From Nitrospirota bacterium (lineage in GTDB: Bacteria; Nitrospirota; Thermodesulfovibrionia; Thermodesulfovibrionales; Magnetobacteriaceae): a stretch of DNA of 64,000 nucleotides. The position numbers and the translations under genes were made by a program. Below the pieces are notes generated by a model. It saw only the letters and a program-made list of their open reading frames with translations, was not told the DNA's origin and did no database searches. The stretch covers positions 1-64,000 of the forward strand of contig JADFYO010000012.1 of NCBI GenBank assembly GCA_015233015.1. Direction: 5' to 3'. Positions within the stretch are counted from its first letter, which is position 1, and each line of letters opens with the position of its first letter. Of the stretch, positions 51,357 through 60,474 are shown one piece after another.

Positions 51357-51749
51357 TTATTTGGGTCTGAGATAAGAAAACGGCTCTACGGGGATGTTCC
51401 TTAGTATCCAGAAAAGGACGACAGCGGCTATAAGTATCTTAATATATCGGGGAGACGGCCTTTTTTGAGAGGTGAGCACCCCTGTTTCGGCGAGCATCCC
51501 AAATATCAGAAAAGGCAGTGCGGTTACCGTCAGTGGATTTAGTTTAAACGCGGCGGCAATATGGCCGTGAAGCAGCTGGTGCATAGCGCGGGTACTGCCG
51601 CAGCCCGGGCAATAGAGGCCGGTCAGCTTGTGAAACAAGCACTCAGGGTAAAATTCGTTTAAGGATGGGTCATAGATATAAACTACTGCTGCTGCCACTA
51701 TCAGAATCGATAAAAAAACTGGTCTCACTATTGGGGGCCGCCAATGCAA
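51357..51749 (-). CDS. DUF2752 membrane protein
   Basis: A 130-residue protein with about three helices and the DUF2752 signature C-P-G-C-G-S-T-R-A-M-H-Q-L-L-H-G near 47-62, followed by A-F-K-L-N-P-L. The function is unknown. It starts one base after the CD225 gene stop region on the same strand, so they are co-translated; DUF2752 and CD225-type proteins are often adjacent in bacteria. Confidence 0.88.
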   Translation of the reverse strand: MHWRPPIVRPVFLSILIVAAAVVYIYDPSLNEFYPECLFHKLTGLYCPGCGSTRAMHQLLHGHIAAAFKLNPLTVTALPFLIFGMLAETGVLTSQKRPSPRYIKILIAAVVLFWILRNIPVEPFSYLRPK

Positions 51750-51750
51750 T

Positions 51751-52104
51751 TCAGTGCGATAACGAGCTTACGACACCTATAAGCACGCCTATCAATGCAA
51801 TACCCACCCATGAGGCAAGGGAAATCCAGCACCACATTTTGGCCTTTTTTGAGCTGTCGCGAGCGCCGGCTATGTCGCCAGCGGTGATTTTGGTGCCAAC
51901 CCGCGCCGAATATACTATGGCGACAATTCCCACAGGCAGACAGCAAAATAAGGTTGTCAAAATAGACCACACGAGATAGTCCGGAATGCGCTCTTCCGCG
52001 GGATTGCCCCTGCCGCCCGGCGCCTCGTGAAGCAACGCCTCGCATTTGACGCACTTGTAGTAGTTGTCTTCGTTCTGAGTCCCGCATCTGCAACAGTAAA
52101 TCAT
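51751..52104 (-). CDS. Zinc-ribbon plus CD225/dispanin protein
   Basis: A 117-residue protein. The N-terminus holds a C-C-R-C-G-T ... C-V-K-C zinc ribbon. It is followed by a CD225/dispanin module: I-P-D-Y-L-V-W-S-I-L-T-T-L-F-C-C-L-P-V-G-I-V-A-I-V-Y-S-A-R-V, with its conserved loop and a second helix. In animals the same fold is the IFITM antiviral family; bacterial members have no known role. It precedes the DUF2752 gene. Confidence 0.85.
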   Translation of the reverse strand: MIYCCRCGTQNEDNYYKCVKCEALLHEAPGGRGNPAEERIPDYLVWSILTTLFCCLPVGIVAIVYSARVGTKITAGDIAGARDSSKKAKMWCWISLASWVGIALIGVLIGVVSSLSH

Positions 52105-52231
52105 GTCAGTATATTATACTAACGCCCATATTAAAATCTACATGGTAAGACAACTGATTTAGGTCTGGGGGGTGACATTTCCCGATACCTTCTGCTATAA
52201 TACCCCGATGTTCCATACACGGAGGTAACCT

Positions 52232-53491
52232 ATGACTATTACGGAGAAGATACTCGCAGCGGCCGCCGGTAAGCAATTCGTCGAACCGGGTGAATTAATA
52301 GACGCCGGGGTTGACCTGGTTCTGGCAAACGACATTACCGCCCCGATTGCAATACAGGAATTCAAAAAAATAGGCGCTAAAGGCGTATTTGATAAGAATA
52401 AGATTGCCCTCATCCCCGACCACTTTGTCCCTCAAAAGGACATCAAGGCGGCTGAGCAGTGTAAGGTGCTCAAGGAATTCGCGCATGAACATGAGCTGTC
52501 GCTGTATTTTGAAGTAGGCAGGATGGGTGTCGAACATGCCCTGCTGCCGGAACAGGGGCTGGTCGTGCCCGGTGACTGCATTATCGGCGCTGACAGCCAC
52601 ACCTGCACATATGGCGCGCTCGGGGCGTTTTCAACCGGCGTAGGCTCAACCGACGCCGCCTCGGCTATGGCAACCGGGCGCTGCTGGTTTAAAGTCCCCG
52701 AATCAATGAAATTCATATATTACGGCAAATTAAATAAATGGGTAGGCGGAAAAGACCTTATCCTCCACACAATAGGCGCCATCGGCGTCGACGGGGCACT
52801 ATACAGGGCAATGGAGTTCGCCGGAGAGGCAATCGCCGCACTGCCGATGTACGGACGCCTCACTATGTGTAATATGGCCATAGAGGCCGGCGGCAAGAGC
52901 GGCATCGTTGTCCCTGATGACATAACAATGGAATATATCCGCGGCAGGGTCAAAAGGCCCGCCGTGTTTTATGCCTCAGACGAAGACGCGCGTTACGCAG
53001 AGGTGCGCGAGTACGACTGCTCAAAGATTGAGCCAACGGTTGCCTGCCCTCACCTGCCGTCAAACACCAGGCCGGCTAAAGAACTGTCATCGATTTCGAT
53101 AGATCAGGTGGTAGTAGGTTCATGCACTAACGGCCGCCTCGAGGACCTGAGAGAGGCTGCCGCCGTGATTAAAGGACGCAAGGTAAACTCAAATGTCAGA
53201 ATGATAGTAATCCCCGCTACTCAGGAGATATATAAAAACGCTATGAAAGAGGGCCTTCTCGAGATATTCATAGACGCAGAGGCCGTCGTCTCCACCCCTA
53301 CATGCGGCCCATGCCTGGGCGGCTATATGGGCATATTGGCCGAGGGCGAAAGGGCATTAGCCACGACAAACAGGAATTTCGTAGGCAGAATGGGACACAC
53401 CGGCTCAGAGGTATATCTGGCGAACCCCGCGGTAGCAGCGGCAACCGCCGTGCTTGGCAGGATAGCGGTGCCGGAGGAACTAGGCATTTGA
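52232..53491 (+). CDS. leuC: 3-isopropylmalate dehydratase large subunit (homoaconitase family)
   Basis: A 419-residue Fe-S hydro-lyase of the short LeuC/HacA type that isomerises isopropylmalate in leucine synthesis. Cluster ligands are C in S-C-T-N-G-R and the pair in C-G-P-C-L-G-G. Substrate motifs [10 protein letters not shown] and F-S-T-G-V-G-S-T-D are present. The small subunit leuD is not adjacent. It could act on homoaconitate-type substrates. A RidA-like gene overlaps its stop by translational coupling (TTG at 53488). Confidence 0.9.
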   Translation: MTITEKILAAAAGKQFVEPGELIDAGVDLVLANDITAPIAIQEFKKIGAKGVFDKNKIALIPDHFVPQKDIKAAEQCKVLKEFAHEHELSLYFEVGRMGVEHALLPEQGLVVPGDCIIGADSHTCTYGALGAFSTGVGSTDAASAMATGRCWFKVPESMKFIYYGKLNKWVGGKDLILHTIGAIGVDGALYRAMEFAGEAIAALPMYGRLTMCNMAIEAGGKSGIVVPDDITMEYIRGRVKRPAVFYASDEDARYAEVREYDCSKIEPTVACPHLPSNTRPAKELSSISIDQVVVGSCTNGRLEDLREAAAVIKGRKVNSNVRMIVIPATQEIYKNAMKEGLLEIFIDAEAVVSTPTCGPCLGGYMGILAEGERALATTNRNFVGRMGHTGSEVYLANPAVAAATAVLGRIAVPEELGI

Positions 53492-53979
53492 AGGGTTCTG
53501 TAAGTTCTGTAAATTTAAACATAGAAGAGCGTTTAAAGGAAAAGGGGATGGCGCTGCCTGACGCCCCTAAGCCGCTTGGCGCCTACGTACCGGCGGTTAT
53601 CAGCGGGAATTTATTATTTCTGAGCGGGATACTGCCCCTAAGAGACGGCAAACTCATAAGGACGGGCAGGGCAGGGCTTGACGTTACGCTTGAAGAGCTC
53701 AGAGAAGACGCGGCGCAGGTTGTGTTAAACGCCCTCGCAGTAGTTAAACAGGCCATTGGGGATTTAAACCGTTTGGAGCGGTGTGTTAAGCTCACGGGCT
53801 ATGTGGCCAGCGCGGAGGGTTTTATCGAACAGCCGCAGGGGATTAACGGGGCCTCGGAACTGCTATTTGAACTCATGGGAGAGCGTGGTCAGCACTGCCG
53901 CAGCGCCGTTGGAGTAAGCATACTGCCGCTTAACAGCCCCGTAGAGATAGACTTTATATTTGAGATAGATAAATGTTAA
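53488..53979 (+). CDS. RidA/YjgF-family enamine deaminase-like protein
   Basis: A 163-residue protein from TTG 53488, which overlaps the leuC TGA and has GGAGG ten bases upstream. The family core is [10 protein letters not shown] near the start, [18 protein letters not shown], and a C-terminal [11 protein letters not shown]. RidA hydrolyses reactive enamine/imine intermediates from PLP enzymes. It is followed after 7 bp by der. The long N-terminus matches the YjgF variant found in many genomes. Confidence 0.88.
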   Translation: MKGSVSSVNLNIEERLKEKGMALPDAPKPLGAYVPAVISGNLLFLSGILPLRDGKLIRTGRAGLDVTLEELREDAAQVVLNALAVVKQAIGDLNRLERCVKLTGYVASAEGFIEQPQGINGASELLFELMGERGQHCRSAVGVSILPLNSPVEIDFIFEIDKC

Positions 53980-53986
53980 AGGAGTT

Positions 53987-55297
53987 ATGTCCAAACCGAT
54001 AGTCGTAATAGTAGGCAGACAAAATGTTGGGAAATCAACCCTTTTTAACCGGATTACCGGCACAAGAAAGGCAATCGTCAAAGATGAACCCGGCGTTACC
54101 AGAGACAGAATATACGGCGAGGCCGTATGGGAAGACCGCGGCTTTATCGTTATCGATACCGGAGGATTTTTCACCGGCTCTGACGACGAACTTTTGGCCG
54201 ATGTCAGAAGACACGCCCTGATGGGCATCGATGAGGCCGATGTGGTAATTCAGGTCTTTGACGCCAAAGATGGGTTGACCCCCGGCGACCTTGAGCTTGC
54301 CTCGCTCATAAGAAAATACAACAAGGAATGCCTCTGGGTAGTGAACAAGATAGATAACCTGAAGACCGAGCAAAAGATGGCGGATTTCTATCGCCTGGGA
54401 GGCACGGTGCTGGGCGTCTCGGCAGAGGGAGGCCTCGGATTTGACGAACTGATGGACGAGGTGGTAAGCCGGTTCAGGCCTGCCAGCGACGGCGACACAT
54501 TCATCGCCGAGCTTCCCAAAATAGCAATCGTTGGCCGCCCTAACGTAGGGAAATCTACGCTGGTTAACACGCTGCTTGGAAAAGAGAAGATGCTCGTCAG
54601 CCCAATGAGCGGCACAACAAGGGACTCAGTTGACAGCATATGCACATACTACGGTAAGAAATACATCCTCATAGATACCGCAGGAATAAGAAAAAAACCG
54701 AACGTTGTCGAAGACCTCGAACGGTACTCAGTGGTGCGCGCCATAAGAAGTATCGAGAGGGCTGATGTGGTGGTGTTTTTGATAGACGCCACAGAGGGAA
54801 TAGTAGAGCAGGACAAGAAGATTATAAGCCTTATTGACCGCGCGGGAAAGGGCCTCATTCTTGCGATAAACAAATGGGACGCCATAGAGGCCCCCGATGA
54901 GGCATACCGCCAGTTCATGGATTCAGTGGACAGGCAGCTTGCCTTTGCGTACTATGCCCCTATGGTTACTATATCGGGGTTGATGAAAAAAAGGGTTACT
55001 AAGATTTTCCCAATGGTCAGCGAGATAGTGAAAGAGAGAAAGAAGCGCATTACCACAGGCGTACTAAACAGGTACGTAGAGACGCTCAACAAACAGCTGC
55101 CGACATATAAGGGTAAGCAGGCAAAGGTGTTTTATATGTCTCAGGTGGAGATAGCCCCGCCGCAGTTCGCGGTATTTTTAAACTATCCGGAGGCCATAAA
55201 GGCCAATCACATGAGATATATCGAAAAGCTGATAAGGCAGGGATATCCATTTAACGGTACGCCCATACGGGTGTATATAAAAAAGAGAAACCGGTGA
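53987..55297 (+). CDS. der: Ribosome biogenesis GTPase Der (EngA)
   Basis: A 436-residue double GTPase for 50S assembly. It has two G1 motifs, G-R-Q-N-V-G-K-S-T and G-R-P-N-V-G-K-S-T, with D-T-G-G and D-T-A-G-I switch segments, N-K-I-D and N-K-W-D G4 motifs, and a KH-like C-terminal domain. Normal length. AAAGGAG precedes the ATG. Confidence 0.97.
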   Translation: MSKPIVVIVGRQNVGKSTLFNRITGTRKAIVKDEPGVTRDRIYGEAVWEDRGFIVIDTGGFFTGSDDELLADVRRHALMGIDEADVVIQVFDAKDGLTPGDLELASLIRKYNKECLWVVNKIDNLKTEQKMADFYRLGGTVLGVSAEGGLGFDELMDEVVSRFRPASDGDTFIAELPKIAIVGRPNVGKSTLVNTLLGKEKMLVSPMSGTTRDSVDSICTYYGKKYILIDTAGIRKKPNVVEDLERYSVVRAIRSIERADVVVFLIDATEGIVEQDKKIISLIDRAGKGLILAINKWDAIEAPDEAYRQFMDSVDRQLAFAYYAPMVTISGLMKKRVTKIFPMVSEIVKERKKRITTGVLNRYVETLNKQLPTYKGKQAKVFYMSQVEIAPPQFAVFLNYPEAIKANHMRYIEKLIRQGYPFNGTPIRVYIKKRNR

Positions 55298-55315
55298 GAC
55301 GGGGAGTTTAACAAT

Positions 55316-55678
55316 ATGGGCAAGCAAGCACTAAGGGTTCTGTTTCATGTCAACGAAATGGAAAAGTGGGATACCGCATTGGGCAACATAACCAATCTGA
55401 TAAAAGATGTTGGGCATGGCGCAGTGGAGATAAAGGTTGTAGCTAACGGCCCGTCGGTGGCCGCTTTCAGTGATTCTTCGCGGCTTCAGGCGATGAGTGC
55501 CCTTGCCAGCGAATGGGTGGTGTTTTTAGCGTGCCGCAATTCATTAAAGAACATGTGTACCGGCACGAACACATGCCTTACAGAGGAGGCACTGCCGTCA
55601 TTTATTCAGATAGTCCCCGCCGGTATAACCGAGATAGTAAGGAGCCAAAGCGAAGGCTTTGCGTACGTAAAACCATGA
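55316..55678 (+). CDS. DsrE-like sulfur-relay family protein
   Basis: A 120-residue soluble protein with the DsrE-type alpha/beta pattern: R-V-L-F-H-V-N-E, K-D-V-G-H-G-A-V-E-I-K-V-V-A-N-G-P-S-V, and C-R-N-S-L near 92. The family binds or transfers sulfur or acts as a small dimer. It follows der in the same direction and overlaps the S66 peptidase start by 4 bp. The YeeE-type transporter is elsewhere, so no sulfur operon is implied. Confidence 0.75.
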   Translation: MGKQALRVLFHVNEMEKWDTALGNITNLIKDVGHGAVEIKVVANGPSVAAFSDSSRLQAMSALASEWVVFLACRNSLKNMCTGTNTCLTEEALPSFIQIVPAGITEIVRSQSEGFAYVKP

Positions 55679-56616
55679 CCAAGCCCGTGCTGCCGGAAAG
55701 GCTGAGGCATGGAGATACAATAGGGCTTGTCTCCCCATCTGACCCTGTTACAGGGAAAATGCACCTCGAGGAGTTGGAAAAAGGGATACAGTTTTTGAAG
55801 AATATGGGGTTTAAGGTAGAGGCGGGAAAAAACATCTGCTCCCCCGACCCGTGGGCGAGGGCGATGGATATAAATGAGTTCTTTGTGAATAAAAAAATAA
55901 ACGCTATTATCTCGACACAGGGCGGCGACAGCGCCCAGCACCTGCTTCCTTATCTCAAATGGGACGACATCGCAGAAAATCCTAAGATATTCATGGGGCT
56001 AAGCGACGCAACCGTAACATTAAACGCCATTGCTCAGAAGACCTCTATGGTGGTGTTTCACGGCAGCGACGTGAGGTATTGTTTCGGCAAGTATCCTATG
56101 CTTGAGGTTCAGTCGCCTGCCGATTATGGGAAAAAGGAGTTTCTTGACAGGTTTGTCAGCCGCAAAATTGGTGAAATTCGCAAGTCGCGGCAGCGTCAGA
56201 CCATAAGGAGCGGAAAGGCCGAGGGGCGTCTTGTGGGTGGAAACATTCGCTGCCTGCTAAAAGTTATGAAGACGGAGTACTGTCCGGATTGGGATGACGC
56301 CATATTAATCCTCGAGGCGCTTCGCATAACCGAGGACCAGTGCGCGGCCTATTTCAGCGAATTAAAATCATTCGGCGTATTTAATAAGATAAAGGGCGTA
56401 GTGGTGGGATTCGTCTATAGTATGCAGGTGGAGTTCCCCGACGAGCCGCAAATGGAAGATATACTCTGCGAATTTACGGACATGTATGGTTTTCCTATAC
56501 TAAAGACCAACGATTTCGGGCATAACACGCCAAACACCGTGCTTCCAATAGGAATTCGTGCATCGATGGACGCAGACGAAAAGAAATTTGCCATACTTGA
56601 CCAGTGCCTTAAGTAA
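55675..56616 (+). CDS. LD-carboxypeptidase (S66 family)
   Basis: A 313-residue S66 peptidase that trims L,D bonds of recycled cell-wall peptide. The nucleophile motif is G-L-S-D (near 116), the charge relay includes Glu in L-E-A-L and His in F-G-H-N-T-P-N. N-terminal G-L-V-S-P-S-D-P fits. ATG 55675 overlaps the DsrE-like stop (ATGA). No signal peptide is seen, so it is cytosolic. Confidence 0.9.
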   Translation: MTKPVLPERLRHGDTIGLVSPSDPVTGKMHLEELEKGIQFLKNMGFKVEAGKNICSPDPWARAMDINEFFVNKKINAIISTQGGDSAQHLLPYLKWDDIAENPKIFMGLSDATVTLNAIAQKTSMVVFHGSDVRYCFGKYPMLEVQSPADYGKKEFLDRFVSRKIGEIRKSRQRQTIRSGKAEGRLVGGNIRCLLKVMKTEYCPDWDDAILILEALRITEDQCAAYFSELKSFGVFNKIKGVVVGFVYSMQVEFPDEPQMEDILCEFTDMYGFPILKTNDFGHNTPNTVLPIGIRASMDADEKKFAILDQCLK

Positions 56617-56779
56617 ATAAATGCCTGTCCTGGCTTATATACTTTAAGATTCTTGCCGGTACAGATTTGACAAAAAAGTTTTGCACTTAGTAAACTTATC
56701 TTAGAAAGCGAAACGGAGACAGTCTCTGACAGGGAGCATTCTGTAAGCAGGGCGTGAACGAATTTTTTTAAAGGGGGTA

Positions 56780-59116
56780 GTGGAAATGAGGTTTTTGAAA
56801 CCGAAATTAGTAGTTTTAACGGCAGTTATGTTATTGGCTGTATTTTGCCTTAGTTCTTCAGCCTCCGCGGGCAGCACTTCCGAACACACGGCAGCGATAA
56901 AAACCGACGGCACCCTTTGGGCATGGGGGTATAACGGGGATGGTGAATTAGGCGACGGCACAACTACAAACAGTACCGCACCCGTTCAGATTGGCACATC
57001 TACGAATTGGGCGGCAGTATCCACGGGCGCTTCCCACACGGCAGCGATAAAAACCGACGGCACTATTTGGGCCTGGGGCAATAACGGGTTTGGCCAGTTA
57101 GGCGACAACACAACTACAAACAGGAACGCGCCCGTTCAGATTGGCACATACGCCTGGGCAGCAATATCCGCAGGCGATAGCCACACGGCAGCGATAAAAA
57201 ATGACGGCACCCTCTGGGCCTGGGGTTATAACGGGGATGGCGCATTAGGCGACGGCACAACTACAAACAGGGCCGCGCCCGTTCAGATTGGCACATCCAC
57301 CTGGGTGGTGGTATCTTCAGGCAGTCGTCATACAGTCGGGATAATGTATGACGGCACCCTTTGGGCATGGGGGTATAACGGGGATGGTGAATTAGGCGAC
57401 AACACATCTGCAAACAGGACCGCGCCAGTTCAGATTGGTACATCTACGAATTGGGCTGCCGTATCTGCGGGTACTTCTCACACAGTGGGGGTAAAAAATG
57501 ACGGCACCCTTTGGGCATGGGGTTATAACGGGGATGGTGAATTAGGCGACGGTACAACCGTAAATAAGGGCGAACCCACTCAGATTACCAGAGCTACGAA
57601 CTGGGTTGCCGTATCTGCGGGTAACAGCCATACCGCAGGGATAAAAAATAATGGCTCCATGTGGGCCTGGGGTTATAATTCTTATGGTCAAGTAGGCGAC
57701 AACACAACTACAGTCCGAACCGCGCCAGTTCAAGCCGGTATATCTATGAATTGGGCAGCCGTATCTGCAGGACACGATCATACAGTGGGGATAAAAAATG
57801 ACGGCACCCTTTGGGCATGGGGTTATAATTCTTATGGTCAATTAGGCGACAACACAACTACAACCAGGACCGTGCCGGTTCAAACCGGGACATCCACGAA
57901 TTGGGTTTATAGTCAGCAGCAAGGCTATACCCTGACCATAACGAAGGCCGGCACGGGTTCGGGCACTGTAACACCATCGAGCGGTACTGTTTCGTGGAAC
58001 GGGAACACAGGTGTGGCCGTCTATACATCAGGGACATCTGTAACATTAACGGCAACGGCCTCCTCCGGCTCTACATTTACAAGATGGTCGGGATGTGATT
58101 CGGTAAGCGATTCTCAATGTACGGTAACAATGTCCTCGGCCAGGAGCGCAACCGCAACGTTTACGGCATCGGCACCATCTTCCTATACCCTTACTGTAAC
58201 GAAATCCGGTACGGGTTCAGGCTCAGTAACGGCATCGACCGGAACCCTCAGCTGGAGCGGGAACACAGGTACGGCCTCCTACACATCGGGGACGTCTGTA
58301 ACCTTAACGGCAACGGCCTCCTCAGGTTCAACATTTACGAGCTGGTCGGGCTGTGATTCGACAAGCGGTTCTCAATGTACGGTAGCGCTTGTCTCGGCTA
58401 AGAGCATAACCGCAACGTTTACGGCATCGACGCCAACTACTCATACCCTGAGCGTATCGAAATCCTTCACTGGCTCCGGAACAATAACAAGTTCACCTGC
58501 GGGGATAAGCTGCGGTGCCACATGTTCGGCGGCATTCACATCCGGCACATCGGTGGTACTGACGGCAGCAGCCACAACAGGCTCTACTTTTTCAAGCTGG
58601 AATAACTGTGACAATACAAGCGATACTCAGTGTACGGTTACACTGTCATCGGATAAGGCTGTAACGGCGGGATTTAGCCGGGACAATGATACCGCCGCGG
58701 CGGCAATTACCGCGGTCTATAATAACTATGTATGGTTCTTTGGGACGGCATCGGGAAGCGTTCAGACGGGAACATCCGGCACGTCCACATACTATTACCG
58801 GTATTTCACCAATTCCGCTGCGGTTTTAGCCGCTGCAGACGGCTATCTGTACACTTATTATGGCGGCACCTTTTATCCGTTACAGTTGCAATGGCAGCCG
58901 TTAGGTATGGCAGCCACGGGGATTGCCTCAGCCTATAGCCAATACTCATGGTTTTTTGTGACAACATCCGGAGGCATATCCGCGGGAACATACGGGTCGG
59001 CGGCATACTATCTCCAATGGTATACGAATGGTGCGGCCGTTGTAGCCTGGACAGATGGCTACCTATATACTTACAATAACGGTGTTTCGTATCCTTTGAA
59101 TATGCGCTGGAAATAA
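56780..59116 (+). CDS. Secreted RCC1-repeat protein with shared tandem C-terminal module
   Basis: A 778-residue exported protein (start [10 protein letters not shown] or the ATG two codons later; signal peptide to about A-S-A-G). About seven RCC1-type propeller repeats (residues about 38-390, core [17 protein letters not shown]) are followed by three bacterial beta repeats (about 400-630; G-S-x-F-T-x-W-S-G-C-D, Q-C-T-V) and then two copies of the module that also ends the Vgb-type protein at 3509. Its function is unknown; a surface adhesin or scaffold is likely. Confidence 0.85.
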   Translation: MEMRFLKPKLVVLTAVMLLAVFCLSSSASAGSTSEHTAAIKTDGTLWAWGYNGDGELGDGTTTNSTAPVQIGTSTNWAAVSTGASHTAAIKTDGTIWAWGNNGFGQLGDNTTTNRNAPVQIGTYAWAAISAGDSHTAAIKNDGTLWAWGYNGDGALGDGTTTNRAAPVQIGTSTWVVVSSGSRHTVGIMYDGTLWAWGYNGDGELGDNTSANRTAPVQIGTSTNWAAVSAGTSHTVGVKNDGTLWAWGYNGDGELGDGTTVNKGEPTQITRATNWVAVSAGNSHTAGIKNNGSMWAWGYNSYGQVGDNTTTVRTAPVQAGISMNWAAVSAGHDHTVGIKNDGTLWAWGYNSYGQLGDNTTTTRTVPVQTGTSTNWVYSQQQGYTLTITKAGTGSGTVTPSSGTVSWNGNTGVAVYTSGTSVTLTATASSGSTFTRWSGCDSVSDSQCTVTMSSARSATATFTASAPSSYTLTVTKSGTGSGSVTASTGTLSWSGNTGTASYTSGTSVTLTATASSGSTFTSWSGCDSTSGSQCTVALVSAKSITATFTASTPTTHTLSVSKSFTGSGTITSSPAGISCGATCSAAFTSGTSVVLTAAATTGSTFSSWNNCDNTSDTQCTVTLSSDKAVTAGFSRDNDTAAAAITAVYNNYVWFFGTASGSVQTGTSGTSTYYYRYFTNSAAVLAAADGYLYTYYGGTFYPLQLQWQPLGMAATGIASAYSQYSWFFVTTSGGISAGTYGSAAYYLQWYTNGAAVVAWTDGYLYTYNNGVSYPLNMRWK

Positions 59117-59210
59117 GTAATGGACAATAACTCAGGATAGCGTCTGGCTCTGACGGTGGGCATATAGCAGGCGTCAAAGTCCGCGTGATAGTTGTATCCA
59201 TTGGGCTGAG

Positions 59211-59230
59211 ATTCCTGCGCAAGCAGGAAT
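59211..59230. repeat. Solo 20-bp hairpin repeat
   Basis: ATTCCTGC (59211-59218) pairs with GCAGGAAT (59223-59230) over a GCAA loop; related to the motif in 40085-40120. The 59117-59306 gap otherwise holds nothing recognisable. Confidence 0.6.
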
Positions 59231-59306
59231 GACAGACTTATTGATTGTTTTTTTCTAATCAACGTGTTATTATAGCAATAAGAAGTATATGACGAGGAGG
59301 ACTTGT

Positions 59307-59537
59307 ATGGCACAAATGACAGCTGCCGAAATGTTTAATGAGTTAGTTAATATGGGCTACGCAACACCTGCTACAACTGAACCTGCCTGGTGGATGGTTC
59401 CGACAGCGTATGTTAATGTACCTACGTCACTAGCTTTTTTCACACCTCCCATCACCATATCTTCTCCTAAGGAGCCGAAGAATGCCAAACTGGGATCACG
59501 TTCTAAAAGAGATACAAAAAGAAAAAAACGATCCTAA
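59307..59537 (+). CDS. Small protein overlapping a ClpP-fold protease gene
   Basis: A 76-residue protein from ATG 59307, which has AGGAGG upstream. The first half is hydrophobic and Trp/Pro/Thr-rich (A-W-W-M-V-P-T-A-Y-V) and the end is strongly basic (K-R-D-T-K-R-K-K-R-S). I recognise no family. It overlaps the protease gene by 56 bp in another frame, which implies coupled translation and perhaps a protease partner, substrate or adaptor. AT-rich relative to neighbours. Confidence 0.6.
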   Translation: MAQMTAAEMFNELVNMGYATPATTEPAWWMVPTAYVNVPTSLAFFTPPITISSPKEPKNAKLGSRSKRDTKRKKRS

Positions 59538-60441
59538 CGGTAACTCTGCTGTCGATAAGATTAGGCAAAAGTATTTGATGGAGATGCATGAACATGTCGG
59601 GCAACGCAATATTATATGCTACTATTCTGGTTTTTTATCAAAGCCTTCTAACATAGAAGGTCTCTCAATAAACGATGAAGATAAAAATGGATTCATGGCG
59701 TGTATCCACAACTTGGATAGAAGCAAAGGGCTTGATCTTTTTTTACATACACCAGGTGGAAGTGGCGCAGCGACAGAATCCCTCGTTTATTATTTGAAAG
59801 AAATGTTTGGAAATGATATTCGCGCATTTGTTCCTCAAATTACAATGTCAGCAGGCACAATCATCGCTTGTGCCTGTAAAGAAATCTATATGGGTAAGCA
59901 TTCAAACTTAGGCCCCGTTGATCCACAGATTAATGGTATTCCTGCATACGCAGTGATCAAAGAGCTTGAAAAAGCATATAACGAAATCAAAGAAGACAAC
60001 CTAAAGGCCTATGTTTGGAATCCCATTTTATCGAGATATACGCCAGGATTTATCCAGCAATGCGATTGGGCAATTCAGCGTGCAAAGGAGATGGTTGTAG
60101 ATTTTCTTAAGGATAACATGTTAAGCGCAAAATCAGACAAAGACATAATAGCTAATGACATAAGTAAACAACTTATTGATCTCAGTAGCGATAAAGGACA
60201 TGACAAACACATTCATTATCAAGAGTGTCGGAATATGGGGCTGGAAGTTCGCCCATTAGAAGACCCAAAAGATAAAAAACTTCAAGAGTTAGTTCTAACC
60301 ATACACCACTGTTATATGTACACGTTGAGCAATACCCCATGCTTTAAAGTAATAGAAAATCATATAGGTAAACGTTACGTGAAGATGTTGTTTCATAGCG
60401 CTCTCATGCCTGTCATTAACCCTATCAATCCATCTAATTGA
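59482..60441 (+). CDS. Serine dehydrogenase proteinase family (ClpP/SppA-like) protein
   Basis: A 319-residue protein matching the SDH_sah family of serine proteases with a ClpP/crotonase fold. The segment L-F-L-H-T-P-G-G-S-G near 90 and the catalytic Ser in T-M-S-A-G-T-I-I-A near 130 are visible, then G-P-V-D-P-Q near 155. No signal peptide or N-terminal helix is seen, so it is cytosolic. AAGGAG precedes the ATG, which lies inside the small gene before it. Flanks are cell-surface genes; the pair looks like a transferred cassette. Confidence 0.8.
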   Translation: MPNWDHVLKEIQKEKNDPNGNSAVDKIRQKYLMEMHEHVGQRNIICYYSGFLSKPSNIEGLSINDEDKNGFMACIHNLDRSKGLDLFLHTPGGSGAATESLVYYLKEMFGNDIRAFVPQITMSAGTIIACACKEIYMGKHSNLGPVDPQINGIPAYAVIKELEKAYNEIKEDNLKAYVWNPILSRYTPGFIQQCDWAIQRAKEMVVDFLKDNMLSAKSDKDIIANDISKQLIDLSSDKGHDKHIHYQECRNMGLEVRPLEDPKDKKLQELVLTIHHCYMYTLSNTPCFKVIENHIGKRYVKMLFHSALMPVINPINPSN

Positions 60442-60474
60442 AGCTATTTTTTTTTGGTAACTTGCTCTTTTAGC

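Noticed and set aside
51751-52104. Antiviral IFITM-like function for the CD225 protein
   Set aside because: The shared fold does not show function in bacteria; only the family is claimed.
53302-53487. Upstream extension of the RidA-like gene
   Set aside because: It is the shadow of leuC in another frame; the TTG at 53488 has a proper ribosome site.
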